Shown one piece after another: positions 23,560 through 34,790 of a stretch of 64,000 bases of DNA; position 1 is the stretch's first letter, and the number at the start of each line of letters is the position of its first letter. A model generated the notes under the pieces. That model saw only the letters and a list, made by a program, of their open reading frames with translations. It was not told where the DNA came from and did not search any database. Made by a program: the position numbers and the translations under genes. Origin of the DNA: Chlorocebus sabaeus (taxonomy: Eukaryota; Chordata; Mammalia; Primates; Cercopithecidae); assembly GCF_047675955.1 (NCBI RefSeq), contig NC_132909.1:41653931-41717930 (forward strand), read 5' to 3'.

Positions 23560-24152
23560 ATTAATCAGAGATGCTGGGCTGGGAACTGTCCTATATGCAT
23601 GCAGCTGGAGCCCACAGGATGGCTTCCAGGTTTGTCCCTTGCTGCAGTCGGAGCTCCAGGTCTTGTCTTCACTGCCCTGTGTCCTCTGCTCCTAGTGGCC
23701 CAGCCTCTGTTCCTCTGTGACCTGCAGGGATCGAGAGATCCACAGCTAAGATGCCAGGATTCCCTGGAAGCCTAGATATGGTGAGAGTGCTAGGTCAGAC
23801 AACAGAGAGGGAGAGGCTGGTTGGAAGTGCTCAAAAGTGGCTGTGGCGGGACTCAGTCCTCCCCGCAGTGAGTGCCACAATCTGTGGCCCCAAGTTCTCC
23901 TTGCCTAGCTCGGCTATCAGTCCCCTTCAGCCATAAGATGATGACTGGACTGACAGCTGGGACCCCAGGCGTCCTGTGCAGTGACTGTGCCCTGGCCTGG
24001 AGCCCTCTCTGAGCAGCCCTGCACCCATAGCGCCTCACTTCTCCCAGATTCTGCATGTGTTCCTGGACCAAACTGAGGGTTGGACTGCTATTTCTCGTGG
24101 TCCAATAAGGAGATGCAGATGAACTAAAGAGGAAGAGAGTTTTCTGTAACTG

Positions 24153-25423
24153 GTTACAGACAGAAGGCCTGGAAATTATTGCCAGACCAACTCAAAATTA
24201 CAAAGTTTTCCAGCCCTTATATACTTTCTAAGCTATATGTCTACATGTACGTGTGCATTCATCTAAAGACATAAGTGATTAACTTCTTTTAATCTATAAG
24301 ATCTGAGTCCTGAAGACCTTCTTCTGGAGCCTCAGTAAGTTTACTTTACCTAAATGGGTCCAGTTGTTCAGGTGATTACCCTTATATTGTCTCCTGCCAA
24401 ATCATAAAAGGTTTGGGGAGTTCCTTTGGACTCCAGTAAACTTGTTTGTGGAGGCCTGGGGAGTTTCTTCAGGCCCCCAGTAAAATGTGTTTAGTCCTAA
24501 AAGAGTCCTGTTAAGAATTCCTTCGTTATTTTATCATGCTTTAAGGCCCAGGAAAAGCCTAGGCAAAACTCTTGGTGGGCTCTTTATTACATTCCAGCCT
24601 TTGTATAAGGGCACTGGCTCTTTCAGCTTTTAATATTTAACTTAACTACTCGGTCAGTACTGAAACAGTTGTTATGGAGGCCTGCATTAGTGAGGCCTGG
24701 CCTGCCATACAGGTACAATGGGAGGATCATCAGGAAAGAATTCTGACTCAGCATGTTGGGTTCATGAATGGAAAGAGCTTTGGTCTCTGGGATTCCCAGT
24801 TTATTTTTTCTCCTATTAAAAATTTATGGGAGTAACTGCAAACATATGAAATAATTTAAATAAAGAGTGATTGAATAATCGAAGAGCACCCAGCAATAAT
24901 TTGTAGTTTGTGGTTCATGGGAAGAGCTTGGAGAATAAGACTTTTATAAGGGGCATGATGAAGAAAACTGAATTCAATAATTGGTTAGGTACAGTTAAAT
25001 AGTTTCTTAATTTGTTAAATCAAGGTGTTCAATCTGTTTATGTACTCAGAGGTTAACTGGCAGTTTATAGTTTGTTAAGCCTGAATTTTATTTCTACCAA
25101 TATAATGATTTACCAAAAAATTGCATTTGAGTTAGATTTTCTAAATAGTGGGATTCCAGGGACTAGAACCTCCTCAGTCTAATTGCCTCCCACTTAATTA
25201 TTTTCATACTTTACAGGGGACCAATTTTCTACTGCATTTTTCTCATGTGGCCCAAGAAAGGTCTCAAGTCTACCCCCCACCCTCAATTTCTTCAGCCTAA
25301 CTTTGACTTGCAGTAAAATACGAAATTTCCAGTTTCTTCTGACAATCCCAAATGCCAACTTCCCCGCTCTAATTCACAGTATCACCTATTTGTCAATTAG
25401 TGTACATTTTTTATACCACACTC
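24153..25423. other. Unassigned DNA, possibly retroviral LTR/internal sequence
   Basis: Moderately GC-rich tract with 'ttttccagcccttatatac' and repeated 'agtaaa' motifs of the kind seen in ERV-derived DNA. No open frame survives and no family could be named. Confidence 0.3.
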
Positions 25424-25447
25424 TGTGTGTGTGTGTGTGTGTGTGTA
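25424..25447. repeat. (TG)n microsatellite
   Basis: Twelve alternating GT units abutting the head of the next Alu. Confidence 0.92.
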
Positions 25448-25724
25448 TGATGAAGTCTTACTCTTGTTGCCCAGGCTGGATTATAATGCCATGACCTCGG
25501 CTCACTGCAACCTCCGCCTCCTGGTTCAAGCAATTCTCCTGCCTCAGTCTCCTGAGTAGCTGGGATAACAGGCACCCACCATCATGCCCAGGTAATTTTT
25601 TGTATCTTTAGTAGAGACAGGGTTTCACCATGTTGGCCCGATCTCCAGCTTCTGACCTCAGGTGATCCACCTGGCTTGGCCCCCCAAAATGCTGGGATTA
25701 CAGGATGAGCCACCACGCCTCTCC
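25448..25724 (-). mobile_element. Alu
   Basis: Antisense, diverged Alu whose poly-T head has become the (TG)n tract. Confidence 0.92.
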
Positions 25725-26189
25725 GATAATATATTTCAATTAATCATTTTTTGACAAAAGCATTGGATGGCACATTTTTAAAGATTTGTTTCCTGTTCAT
25801 AAATATTTTCCATGAGAAGAAAGCAAAGAACAATCCCCTGACACTGTGTTGTAAAAAATCTCAGTGTCTCTTTTCCTTTTATCGTCTCTGGGCACAGGGA
25901 TATCAGAATGTTTTTGGATCAAGGTTTACCTTTGGAAACTTTATGAGATGATGTGCTCTCAGCCACCCTTTAGTATTTTTACCTGGTCCTAGGTTTCATT
26001 ACTATCTGGAGATAAACCAAGATACCCACCATGACTATGCCTGCTAGACTATCTAGTGGATATCAGCTCTTGGGTCATATTCTCCTTTAGCACAACCTGA
26101 GGTTTAGAGTTTAGCCTCTCAAGGGAGTAAGTGAATGCCCTGTTGCTGAGAGAAATCTTGTGTACTCTTCCTTTGAAAAGCTAACCCTT
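25725..26189. other. Unassigned intergenic DNA
   Basis: Nothing recognised beyond a 66-codon open stretch without known domain. Confidence 0.35.
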
Positions 26190-26486
26190 GGCCGGGTCCA
26201 GTGGCTCAAGCCTATAATCCCAGCACTTTGGGAGGCTGAGGCAGGTGGATCACTTGAGGTCAGTTCGAGACCAGCCTGGCCCACTTGGCAAAACCCCATC
26301 TCTACTAAAAATACAAAAATTGGTGGGGGCATGGTGGCATGTGACTGTAATCCCAGCTACTGGGGAGGCTGAGGCAGGAGGATCGCTTGAACCTGGGAGG
26401 CGGAGGTTGCAGTGAGCCGAGATCATGCCACTGCACTCCAGCCTGGGCAACAGAGTAAGACTACATCCCAAAAAAAAAAAAAAAAA
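26190..26486 (+). mobile_element. Alu
   Basis: Sense Alu. Flanks 'aagctaacccttg' and 'atgctaatcccttg' are the target-site duplication. Confidence 0.94.
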
Positions 26487-27038
26487 TGCTAATCCCTTGA
26501 AACATTAAGATTGTCTCCACCCAACCCAGCTTCCATTCCTTGGAGACATATTGCTGGTCAGCCAATCAGATTCTGGTATTGAGGGGCAAACACAGAGATA
26601 ATTTCTGCCCCCTGGATTCTCTAAGGGGGCAGAGAAATACTGAAAAAATATATAGTGAAAGAAAAATAGTGACAAATTTGTGAATTAAAAAAAATAGTAT
26701 CCCAAAAGTTAAAAAATAACCATGACCCTAGTAAGATGGTGCAAGAACTTACGAAGTAAAATGCACCTGTGGTACTACTGAGACATAGTGCAGTGTGTCC
26801 TAAGAGGTTAGTTATTGAGCACTTAAGGGAGCAGGATGGGATGGGAGAATGTGTCGAGTGATTGGATGGCCTGACTTGGCACATGAGTCAGACACGTCTG
26901 TTTTCTAATGAGCACTGCCGGTTACTCATTTTGTCACCATGAAAATATTTGTTTTCACTTACTTTGAGCTCTCGGCTTTCTAATTGTAAATTGCATTTTA
27001 TTAGTAGGGCTTGAAAGGTAAGAAAATATTTACAGAGG

Positions 27039-27319
27039 GAGTCTAGCACGGTGGCTCATGCCTATAATCTCAGCACTTTGGGAGGCCAGGGCAGGCAGAT
27101 CACCTGAACTCAGGAGACCTGAGCTCAGGCAACATAGTGAAACCCCATCTTTACAAAAAAATACAAAAATCTGTCAGGTGCAGTGGTGTACACCGGTAGT
27201 CCCAGCTACTTGGGAGGCTGAGGCAGGATAATTGCTGGAACCCAGGAGGCAGAGGTTGCAGTGAGCCGAGATGGCACCACTGTACTGGGTTAGAGCGAGA
27301 CCTCCGAGAAAAAAAAAAG
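27039..27319 (+). mobile_element. Alu (diverged)
   Basis: Sense Alu flanked by 'agaaaatatttaca' on both sides. It is absent from the mirror copy near 63.9 kb. Confidence 0.92.
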
Positions 27320-27410
27320 AAAATATTTACAAAGGTCATAAAAAAGGTGGGATTCAGAAAAAACCTTATATCTAGTCATATATTCCATTTACTAAAAATT
27401 CTCTTGTACC

Positions 27411-27710
27411 TTTTTTTTTTTATTTTTTTGAGATGAAGTCTCCCTCCGTTGTCCATGCTGGAGTGCTGTGGTGCCATCTATGCTCACTGAAAGATCCACC
27501 TCCTGGATTCAAGAGACCTTCCTGCCTCAGCCTTCTGACTAGCTGAGATTACAGGTGCTTGCCACTATGCTGGCTAGTTTTTGTATTTATAGTAGAGATG
27601 GAGTTTCACCATATTGGCCAGCCTAGTCTGGAACTCCTGACCTCAAATGATCCACTTGCCTTGGCCTTCCAAAGTACTGGGATTACAGGGCAAGCCACTG
27701 TGCCTAGCCC
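27411..27710 (-). mobile_element. Alu
   Basis: Antisense Alu; 'catttacta' at both ends. Absent from the mirror copy. Confidence 0.93.
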
Positions 27711-28401
27711 TCATTTACTATTTTCTTTCCCAGTGTGAGTTTAGGAATTTTCTCAGGTTTGTTGTTTATGCCTGGATGATTTCAAACCAAATTCCAAGGT
27801 TTCGCTTTTAGAATGTTACCAAGGAAAAAAAAAATAAGAAAAATCTTTTTCCCATTTTGGCTGTAGAAAATGAATACATCTCAACAAGAAAATTTGGTAG
27901 TTACTATGTGAGTTACATGTATTCATGAAAATATCAGATCCTCTTTTTGCAGGGTATGTTTGTGACAGTATCTCTGTTCTATATCCTGTTATCTTGATTT
28001 CTGAGTTTCATGCTAAATTTTATGAGACAAAACTTGGTACATCCTTAGAAGTGTTCCCATATGACTAATTGTTTACTACTTAATTTTCAAGGCAAAAATA
28101 CAATAATATTTATTGTCTGAAAGGAATAGATACTTTTGCTTTTCTTATTGAGGTATGAGATGTAAGCACCTGAAAATTTCCTTCACTTATATGAACACTG
28201 TGTTTGAGTAATTTTGCTGGATTTTGTAAAACACTTAGTTTCAAAAACCAAGTGAATAACTCTGAAATGAAAATTAAAGCTTGAGCCCTGTGACTCCGAG
28301 CTAAGGCTAATACTGAGCCTGCAGAAAAAGGTTATTAAAGGCCCAGTTACTTCTTTCTGAGGAGCCTTTCCTGAAGATGTCCCAGCCTGCTCACCCCAGC
28401 C

Positions 28402-28656
28402 ATGAAAGAAGCCTTTATACTGAGAGAAGCTACAAAGCCCTGGAAAGTTGGGGACCCACAGGCAGGTGCAGTTAAGGCTAAACTGGAAGAAGATTGGGAA
28501 GGTCTTACTGAAGATGAAGTTGTTACTGTTTTAAGGCAGTTTCTAGACTGTAAAATGAAAATAAAGTCAGATGTATTTAAAATTTTTGAATTTCAAAGGA
28601 ATAGTGCAACAACAAGAAGTACTACCTATAAGATCTTTAAATATTGCAAAGTTTAG
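28402..28656 (+). other. Unidentified small ORF with a mirrored homolog
   Basis: 84 codons from ATG. The first ~52 residues align with the 53-residue ORF at 62268-62107 on the - strand (shared blocks AFILREAT, PWK, PQA, LTED and VLRQFLD), with one in-frame codon gap. The C-terminal part is basic and has no match in the other copy. I do not recognise the protein. It may be a fragment of an old retrocopy or repeat ORF rather than a gene. Confidence 0.35.
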
Positions 28657-29335
28657 GCAGGCAAGTGCTTTCTTTCATAGGAAGGAGCAAACAAGATTAG
28701 AAAAAAGGTGAAAGGGAAATGGCAAATGGAGGGTGAAAAAATCAGATTCTAGATCAGAGAATGTTTTACCCTGAAGTCAGCATATTCTTAGGAGGGACAT
28801 AACATAGGGTTGTATGTTGACTCGGACTGAGAGTAGCTCAAGTTTAGGAGCCAGTGGAAAAGGAATAAACAAGTAAAGTTTGAAAAAGTAGTATTTTATT
28901 TTGAAAATTAAAGACAAATTCAACTTTTTTTTTTTTTTTTTTTTTTTTAAAGAAAAAGAAGTAAGTGTGCAGAGTGTTTGTCTGGCTATGTGATAGGTAA
29001 GAAAAGTCAGCACCATCTAAGTCATAATGGGAAGAGTGTTTCTTTCCATAAATTGTTTCTGAAGAACACAAAGGATGCAGACTCTTATTAATCTTAGCTA
29101 TTTATCAACATTATCTATGTGCTTCCTCTTTCCTCATCTCTTTTTTGTTCTATGCATTTCTTCCATTAGACTTTTTCTGGGTTGTATCTTTTATACTAAA
29201 CTGGTAAACAGTGTTTTGCTGAGGTCTGTGAGTAGCTCTGTCTCCTTCTCATTTACAAGTTCTAATTATTGAACTTGAGAAAGGTTATGGGAGTCCCCAG
29301 TTTTTAAACAGTAGCTCAGAAGTATAGATGGAGCC
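28657..29335. other. Unassigned part of the duplicated segment
   Basis: Includes an (A/T)-rich T24 run at 28925-28948. Bases 29080-29335 match 60300-60470 inverted. No gene. Confidence 0.5.
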
Positions 29336-30060
29336 ATGGGGTTTGTGACTGGCAATTGCAATGAGGACAATGTGGGACTGAGCCCTGAATCAGGGTCTGT
29401 GCTGACTCTTGCTGGTGTCAGAATTCAAATGTTAGACAATAAGTTGGTGTTGGAGGATTGCTTGGTGTTCAGCAAACTCCAATATCTTTTTTTGGGTGCC
29501 AGAAAAAAAGATATCATGGAGCCTGTTTTAGAATGGAACTCTGGGTGTCTGGGAATGGGAGGCTCTGCTCTCCTGTACAGAGACTGTCACACTGCCCATT
29601 GTCCTGTGATTCCAGGTCTCCTCCCAGGGTGAGAGACAACTGAAAACTTACAGGACAGGAGCTCTGTTGACCGACCCGCTTTTCCCACAGCTGCCATCAC
29701 AGGATTTCCACCCATTCGCAAATACACACACTAGACATTGATGTGTCAACATCCCTCTCAGGATTAGACACCACCCTCAGGAATTTCACCATAGCATTTT
29801 TGATCCTAGCATTTCTTGACAAAAACTTACAAAAGTTGCTACAAGTTTCCTGGCATATCCCCACCCCTAGACACTGAATCTGCAGCAGCAACCTGTTTTC
29901 TCCACCAATCTAGGGTTCTGGACCACCTGTTCATGATCTCGTCTGCTGCATGGACACAAATAAATCAGAATTCAGCTGTGCCTGAGCCACTATCTGTGAC
30001 ACAAACCAATCCTTCCACTTCCATTGCACTCTCCTCTACTCATGGAGATTTTTCCTTTTA
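29336..30060. other. Conserved duplicated block, no gene
   Basis: Pairs in reverse complement with about 59600-60300. It contains several short open stretches (98 codons at 29336) that are broken in the partner, so none is credible as a gene. Its higher GC content suggests LTR or ERV-derived DNA, but no family was recognised. Confidence 0.45.
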
Positions 30061-30432
30061 ACTTTTATTTTTCATTCAGGGGTACACATGCAGGTTCGTT
30101 ATATAGGTAAAATTGTGTCATGGGGGTTTGGTGTGCAGATTATTTTTTCACTGACATACTAAGCATTGCACCAAACAGGTCTGTTTTCTCATCCTCTTAG
30201 TCCTCCCACCCTCCACCCTCAACTAGGCCTGTGTCTGTTGTTCCCCTCTGTGTGTCCATGTGTTATTATTTAACTCATACTTTAAAACGATGACATTTAC
30301 TTAATTTTCTGTTTCTGAATTTGCTTTTTGGGGATAATGGTCTCCAGCTTCATCCATGTTGATGCAAAGAACATCATTCTATATGGCCATGTATTATTCT
30401 ATGATGTTTATGTACCATATTTTGTTTTTATT

Positions 30433-30735
30433 AAATCTTTTCTTTTATTTACTTTTGGAGTGTCTCACTTTTTCACCCAGGCTGGAGTGTCGTGATCTTG
30501 CTTAATGCAGCCTCAACCTCCTGGATTCAAGCAGTTGGGCCCTGCCTCACCCCCTCAAGTAGCTGGGACTACAATCACGAGCCACCATGGTCTGGCTAAT
30601 TTTTCTTTTTGTATTTTTTCTAGAGATGGGGTTTTGGCATGTTGCTCAGGCTGGTCTCAAACTCCTGAGCTCAGGCAATCCACCTGCCTCAGCCTCCCAA
30701 AGTGCTGGATTACAGATGTGAGCTACCCTGCCTAC
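30433..30735 (-). mobile_element. Alu in L1
   Basis: Diverged antisense Alu inserted at the L1 point that also carries Alus in the mirror copy (58122 onward), so it may predate the duplication. Confidence 0.92.
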
Positions 30736-31508
30736 CCATACCATATTTCTTTATCCAGTTTACCATTTATAGGCATTTAGGTTAATTTTGTGTCTTTACT
30801 ATTGTGAATAGTGCTGCAGTGAATTTGCATGTGCGTGTGTCTTTGTGATAGAATAATATATACATTTTTGGGTATATATCAAATTATGAGGTTGCTGGGT
30901 CAAATGGTAATTTTGTTTTTAGTTCGTGAGGAATTGCCACACTGGTTTTCACAATGGTTGAACTAATTCACACTCCCACTGGTAGTATGTACACATTCCC
31001 TTTACTCTTCAACCTTGCCATCATCTGTTATTTTTTGACTTTTTAATGGTAGCCATTCTGATTTGTACGAAATGGTATCTCATTGTGGTTTTTTCTTTGC
31101 ATTTCTTTAATAATTAGTGATAAGCATTTTTTCATATGCTTTTTAGCCACATGTATGTCTTTTGAAAAGCATCTGTTCATGTTTTTTTGCCTACATTTAA
31201 TGAGGTTTTTTTTCTGGTAAATTTGTTTAAGTTCTTTATAAATTCTGGATATTAGACCTTTGTTAGAGGCATAGTTTGCAAATATTTTCTTTTATTCTGT
31301 GTGTTGTTTGTATACCCTGTTGATAGGTTTTTGTTGGTTTGTTTTGCTGTAAAGCAGCTCTTTAGTTTAATTAGGTCTGTTTGTCAATTTTTGCTTTTGG
31401 TATCTTCATTATGAAATCTTTGCCAGTTACTATGTCTAAAATGGTATTTCCTAGGTTTTATTCTAGAATTTTTTTAGTATAATTTTAAGTGTTTTTTGTT
31501 GTTGCTAT

Positions 31509-31795
31509 TTATTTTTGTTGTTGTTTTTTGACATGGAGTTTTGCTCTTGTCACCCAGGCTGGAGTACAATGGTTCACTGCAACTTCTACCTCCCGGGTTC
31601 AAGCCATTCTCCTGCCTCAGCCTCCCAAGGAGATACACACTACAGGTGTGTGCTATCACACCCATTTAATTTTTGTATTTTTAGCAGAGATGAGGTTTCA
31701 CCAATCAGGCTGGTCTCAAACTCCTGACCTCAGGTGATCCACCTGTCTCAGTCTCCTGAAGTGTTGGGATTACACGTGTGAGCCACCACACCTAG
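31509..31795 (-). mobile_element. Alu in L1
   Basis: Antisense Alu with a (TTG)n head, missing some bases of the right arm ('cctcccaaggagatacac'). Confidence 0.92.
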
Positions 31796-33690
31796 CAATT
31801 TTAAGGTTTACTTCAAGTTTTTAATTTATTTTGTTTCGTGTTGATATTTGTATATGGTGTTAGAAAGTGGTCCAGTTTACATTTAACTCCTTAGTTCATC
31901 TTGAGTTTATGTTTTGTATACGGTGAAAGAAAGAGGTCCAGTTTATCTTCTACACAGTGCTAGCTACTTATTCCAGCACAATTTATTAAATAGGGAATTT
32001 TTTCACATTCCTCATCAGCTGTGTTGCAGATCAAATGGTTGCAGGTACGTGGAATCATTTCTGGGCTCTCTAATCTGTTGTTTTGTCTCTGTGCCTGTTT
32101 TTGTACCAGTACCATGCTGCTTTTGTTATTGTAACTCTGTAGTATAGTTTGAAGTTGGGTAATGTAATGCCTCCAGATTTGTTCTTTTTCTTAAGATTGC
32201 CTTGGCTATTTAGGCTCTCTTTTTGTTTCATATAAATTTTTTTAAAGTTTTTTTTTCGGTTCTGTTAAGCATGTTTTTTTGTAGTTTGAAAGAAATAGTA
32301 TTGCATCTGTAAATTTCTTTGAGCAGTATGGCCATTTTAATGATATTAATCTGTTTTTTATCCATGAGCATAGCATAGTCTTCTATTTGTTCGTGTCATC
32401 TCTGACTTATTTAAGCAGCATTTTGTTATTCTCTTCATAGAGATCTTTCACCTCTCTGGTTAGCTGTATTCCTAGATATTTTATTCCTTTTGTGGCAGTT
32501 GTAAATGGGATTGTGTTTTTGATTTGGCTTTTGACTTGGAGGTTGTTGCTGTACATGCATGCTACTGATTTTTGTACCTTTATTTTGTATCTTGAAACTT
32601 TGCTGCAGTTGTCAGTTTAAAAAGCTTTTCTGCTGAGACTACATATGGAATTATGTTGTCTGCAAACAGAGATAGTTTGATGTCTTCTCTTTTGGTGTGG
32701 ATGCCTTTTTTCTTTCTTGCCTGATTGCTCTGGCCAGGACTTCCAATTCTGTGTTGAATAGGAGAGTTTAGAAAAAGACATCCTTTCCTTGTGCCAGTTT
32801 TTAAAGAGAAACGTTTCCACCTTGTGTCCATTTATGGCTGTGGGTTTGCCACAGATAACTCATTATTTTGAAGTATGTACCTCAATGACTGGTTTATTGA
32901 GGGTTTTAACATGTAGAATGTTAAATTCTATTGAAAGCTTTTTTGCATTTATTGAGATAATCTTGTGGCTTTTATCTTTAGTTCTGCTTGTGTAATAAAT
33001 CACATTTATTGATTTTTATATGTGTAATTAATCTTGTATCCCAAGGATAAAGCCTACTTGATCATAGTAGATTAGCTTTTTGATGTGCTGCTGGATTTGA
33101 TTTGCCAGTATTCTGTTGAGAATTTTCTCATCAATGTTCACAAAGGATATCGGCCTGAAGTTTTTTCTTTTTATCTCTGCTAGGTTTTGATATCAGAATG
33201 ATGCCATTCTTACATAATGTTTCGAGGAGGAGTCCATTCTCAATTTTGGGAATAATTTTAAAAGAAATGGAACCAGCTTTTATTTATCTGATAAAATTCA
33301 GCTGTAAATCTCTCTGGTCCTGGGATTTTCTTGGTTGGTAAGCTATTACTGATTTAATTGTGAAGCTTGTTATTGGTCTATTCAGGAGTTTAATTTCTCT
33401 TGTGTTTCATCTTGCAGGATGTATTTGTCCAGGAATTTATTTATTTCTATTAGATTTTCTAGTTTGTGTGCATAAGATCTTCATAGTAGACTTCAATTGT
33501 TATTTACATTTTTGTGGGGTAAGTGTAATTTTTGTAGTTTTGTAATTTTTAATTGTGTTTATTTGGATCTTTTCTTCATTAATCTAGCTAGTAGTTTATT
33601 AGTTTTTTTAAAGGTTTAACTCCTGGATTTCTTAATCTGCTGCGTAGTTTTTCATGTCTAAATCTCCAGTTCAGATCTGATTTTGGTTAT

Positions 33691-33740
33691 CTCCAGCCTG
33701 GGTGACAAGAGCAAGACTCCATCTCAAAATAAATAAACAT
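33691..33740 (+). mobile_element. Alu 3'-end fragment at the duplication breakpoint
   Basis: Only the last ~50 bases of an Alu ('ctccagcctgggtgac' and the A-rich tail), joined directly to the cut L1. Confidence 0.85.
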
Positions 33741-33903
33741 ATAAATATTTTTCTTTTACAGATAAAGAAAAGCAATGCTAAGTGATGTAATTCTCTCACC
33801 CATGAAAAATGTGTGCCTCGTATTTTAGCAATCCAAAAGTTATATTGATAAGCAAATTCTCCAGTTAAAACCACTTTTTCAGTGCCGTAAAAAATAAACT
33901 TTC

Positions 33904-34208
33904 GGCCAGGTGCGGTGGCTCACTCCTGCAATCCCAACACTTTGGGAGGCCGAGTTGGGCGAATCACCTGAGGCCGGGAATTTGAGACTAGCCAGACCAA
34001 CATGGAGAAACCCCATCTCTACAAAACATACAAAATTAGCCAGGTGTGGTGGTGCATACCTGTAATCCCAGCTACTCAGGAGGCTGAGGCAGGATAATCA
34101 CTTGAACCGGGAGGTGGAGGTTGTAGTGAGCAGAGATCGTGCCACTGCACTCCAGCCTGGGCAACAGGAGCGAAACTCCACCTCAAACAAAACAAAACAA
34201 AACAAAAC
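33904..34208 (+). mobile_element. Alu
   Basis: Sense Alu with an (AACAAA)n tail; 'aaactttc' on both sides. Confidence 0.94.
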
Positions 34209-34450
34209 TTTCTCATTAGAACCTACAAAGTACCATGTGAAATGAATAGTGAGAAAACTGTTGCCATAACACAGTAAAAGAAAGACTGTAGTTCATTGTA
34301 ATGTGTACAACCTTGGAATACACATAACACAAACGAAACAGGATAGTTAAGAAACAAGAGAAGCAAAATTTCTCTTTAAATTCAGCGAGTCAGCTTTGCA
34401 GCCTAGAAAAAAATGCCTTCGCCATATGAAGATTTCTTTACCATGGATAT

Positions 34451-34778
34451 TTTTTTTTTTTTTTTTTTTTTTTTTGAGACGGAGTCTTGCTCTGTAGCCC
34501 GGGCTGGACTGCAGTGGCCGGATCTCAGCTCACTGCAAGCTCCACCTCCCGGGTTTACGCCATTCTCCTGCCTCAGCCTCCGGAGTAGCTGGGACTACAG
34601 GCGCCCGCCACCTCGCCCGGCTAGTTTTTTGTATTTTTAGTAGAGACGGGGTTTCACCGTGTTAGCCGGGATGGTCTCGATCTCCTGACCTCGCGATCCG
34701 GCCTCCCAAAGTGCTGGGATTACAGTCTCGGCCTCCCAAAGTGCTGGGATTACAGGCTTGAGCCACCGCGCCCGGCCC
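34451..34778 (-). mobile_element. AluYR-type young Alu with internal 30-bp duplication
   Basis: Antisense Alu with Old World monkey variants (gtttacgcc, cacctcgcccggctag, caggcttgagcc). A clean 12-base target-site duplication 'taccatggatat' starts at 34439 and at 34779. A 30-bp unit at 34701-34730 is repeated in tandem. Confidence 0.95.
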
Positions 34779-34790
34779 TACCATGGATAT

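Larger units (their letters stand above)
21891..24152 (-). repeat. Right arm of the ~2 kb inverted repeat
   Basis: Mirror of 17980-19957, ending at 'gagagttttctgtaactg'. It is longer because it has its own Alu (22691-22857) and a more complete hAT-like relic. The minus-strand open stretch 24071-23853 mirrors part of the plus-strand one at 17734-18213. Confidence 0.9.
26900..33690 (+). repeat. Inverted paralogous segment (copy 1), mirrored by ~53.9-64.0 kb
   Basis: Non-repeat blocks match the right end of the window in reverse complement: 26940-27030 with ~63890-63960, 27720-27960 with ~63610-63830, 28130-28330 with 62350-62490 and 62775-62840, 28360-28560 with ~62100-62290, and 29080-30060 with 59600-60470. 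The block ends in an L1 present in both copies. Most Alus differ between the copies and so came later. Confidence 0.88.
30061..33690 (-). mobile_element. L1 (long, 5'-truncated), copy 1
   Basis: Antisense L1 from its 3' UTR at 30061 ('gtacacatgcaggttcg', 'ccaaacaggtc') through ORF2, interrupted by two Alus. Its 5' end is cut at 33690. The same L1 in the same position lies at 53.0-59.6 kb in the other orientation. Many stops; immobile. Confidence 0.92.

Noticed and set aside
26621..26884. 87-codon minus-strand ORF
   Set aside because: Low-complexity hydrophobic translation of AT-rich DNA without family resemblance.
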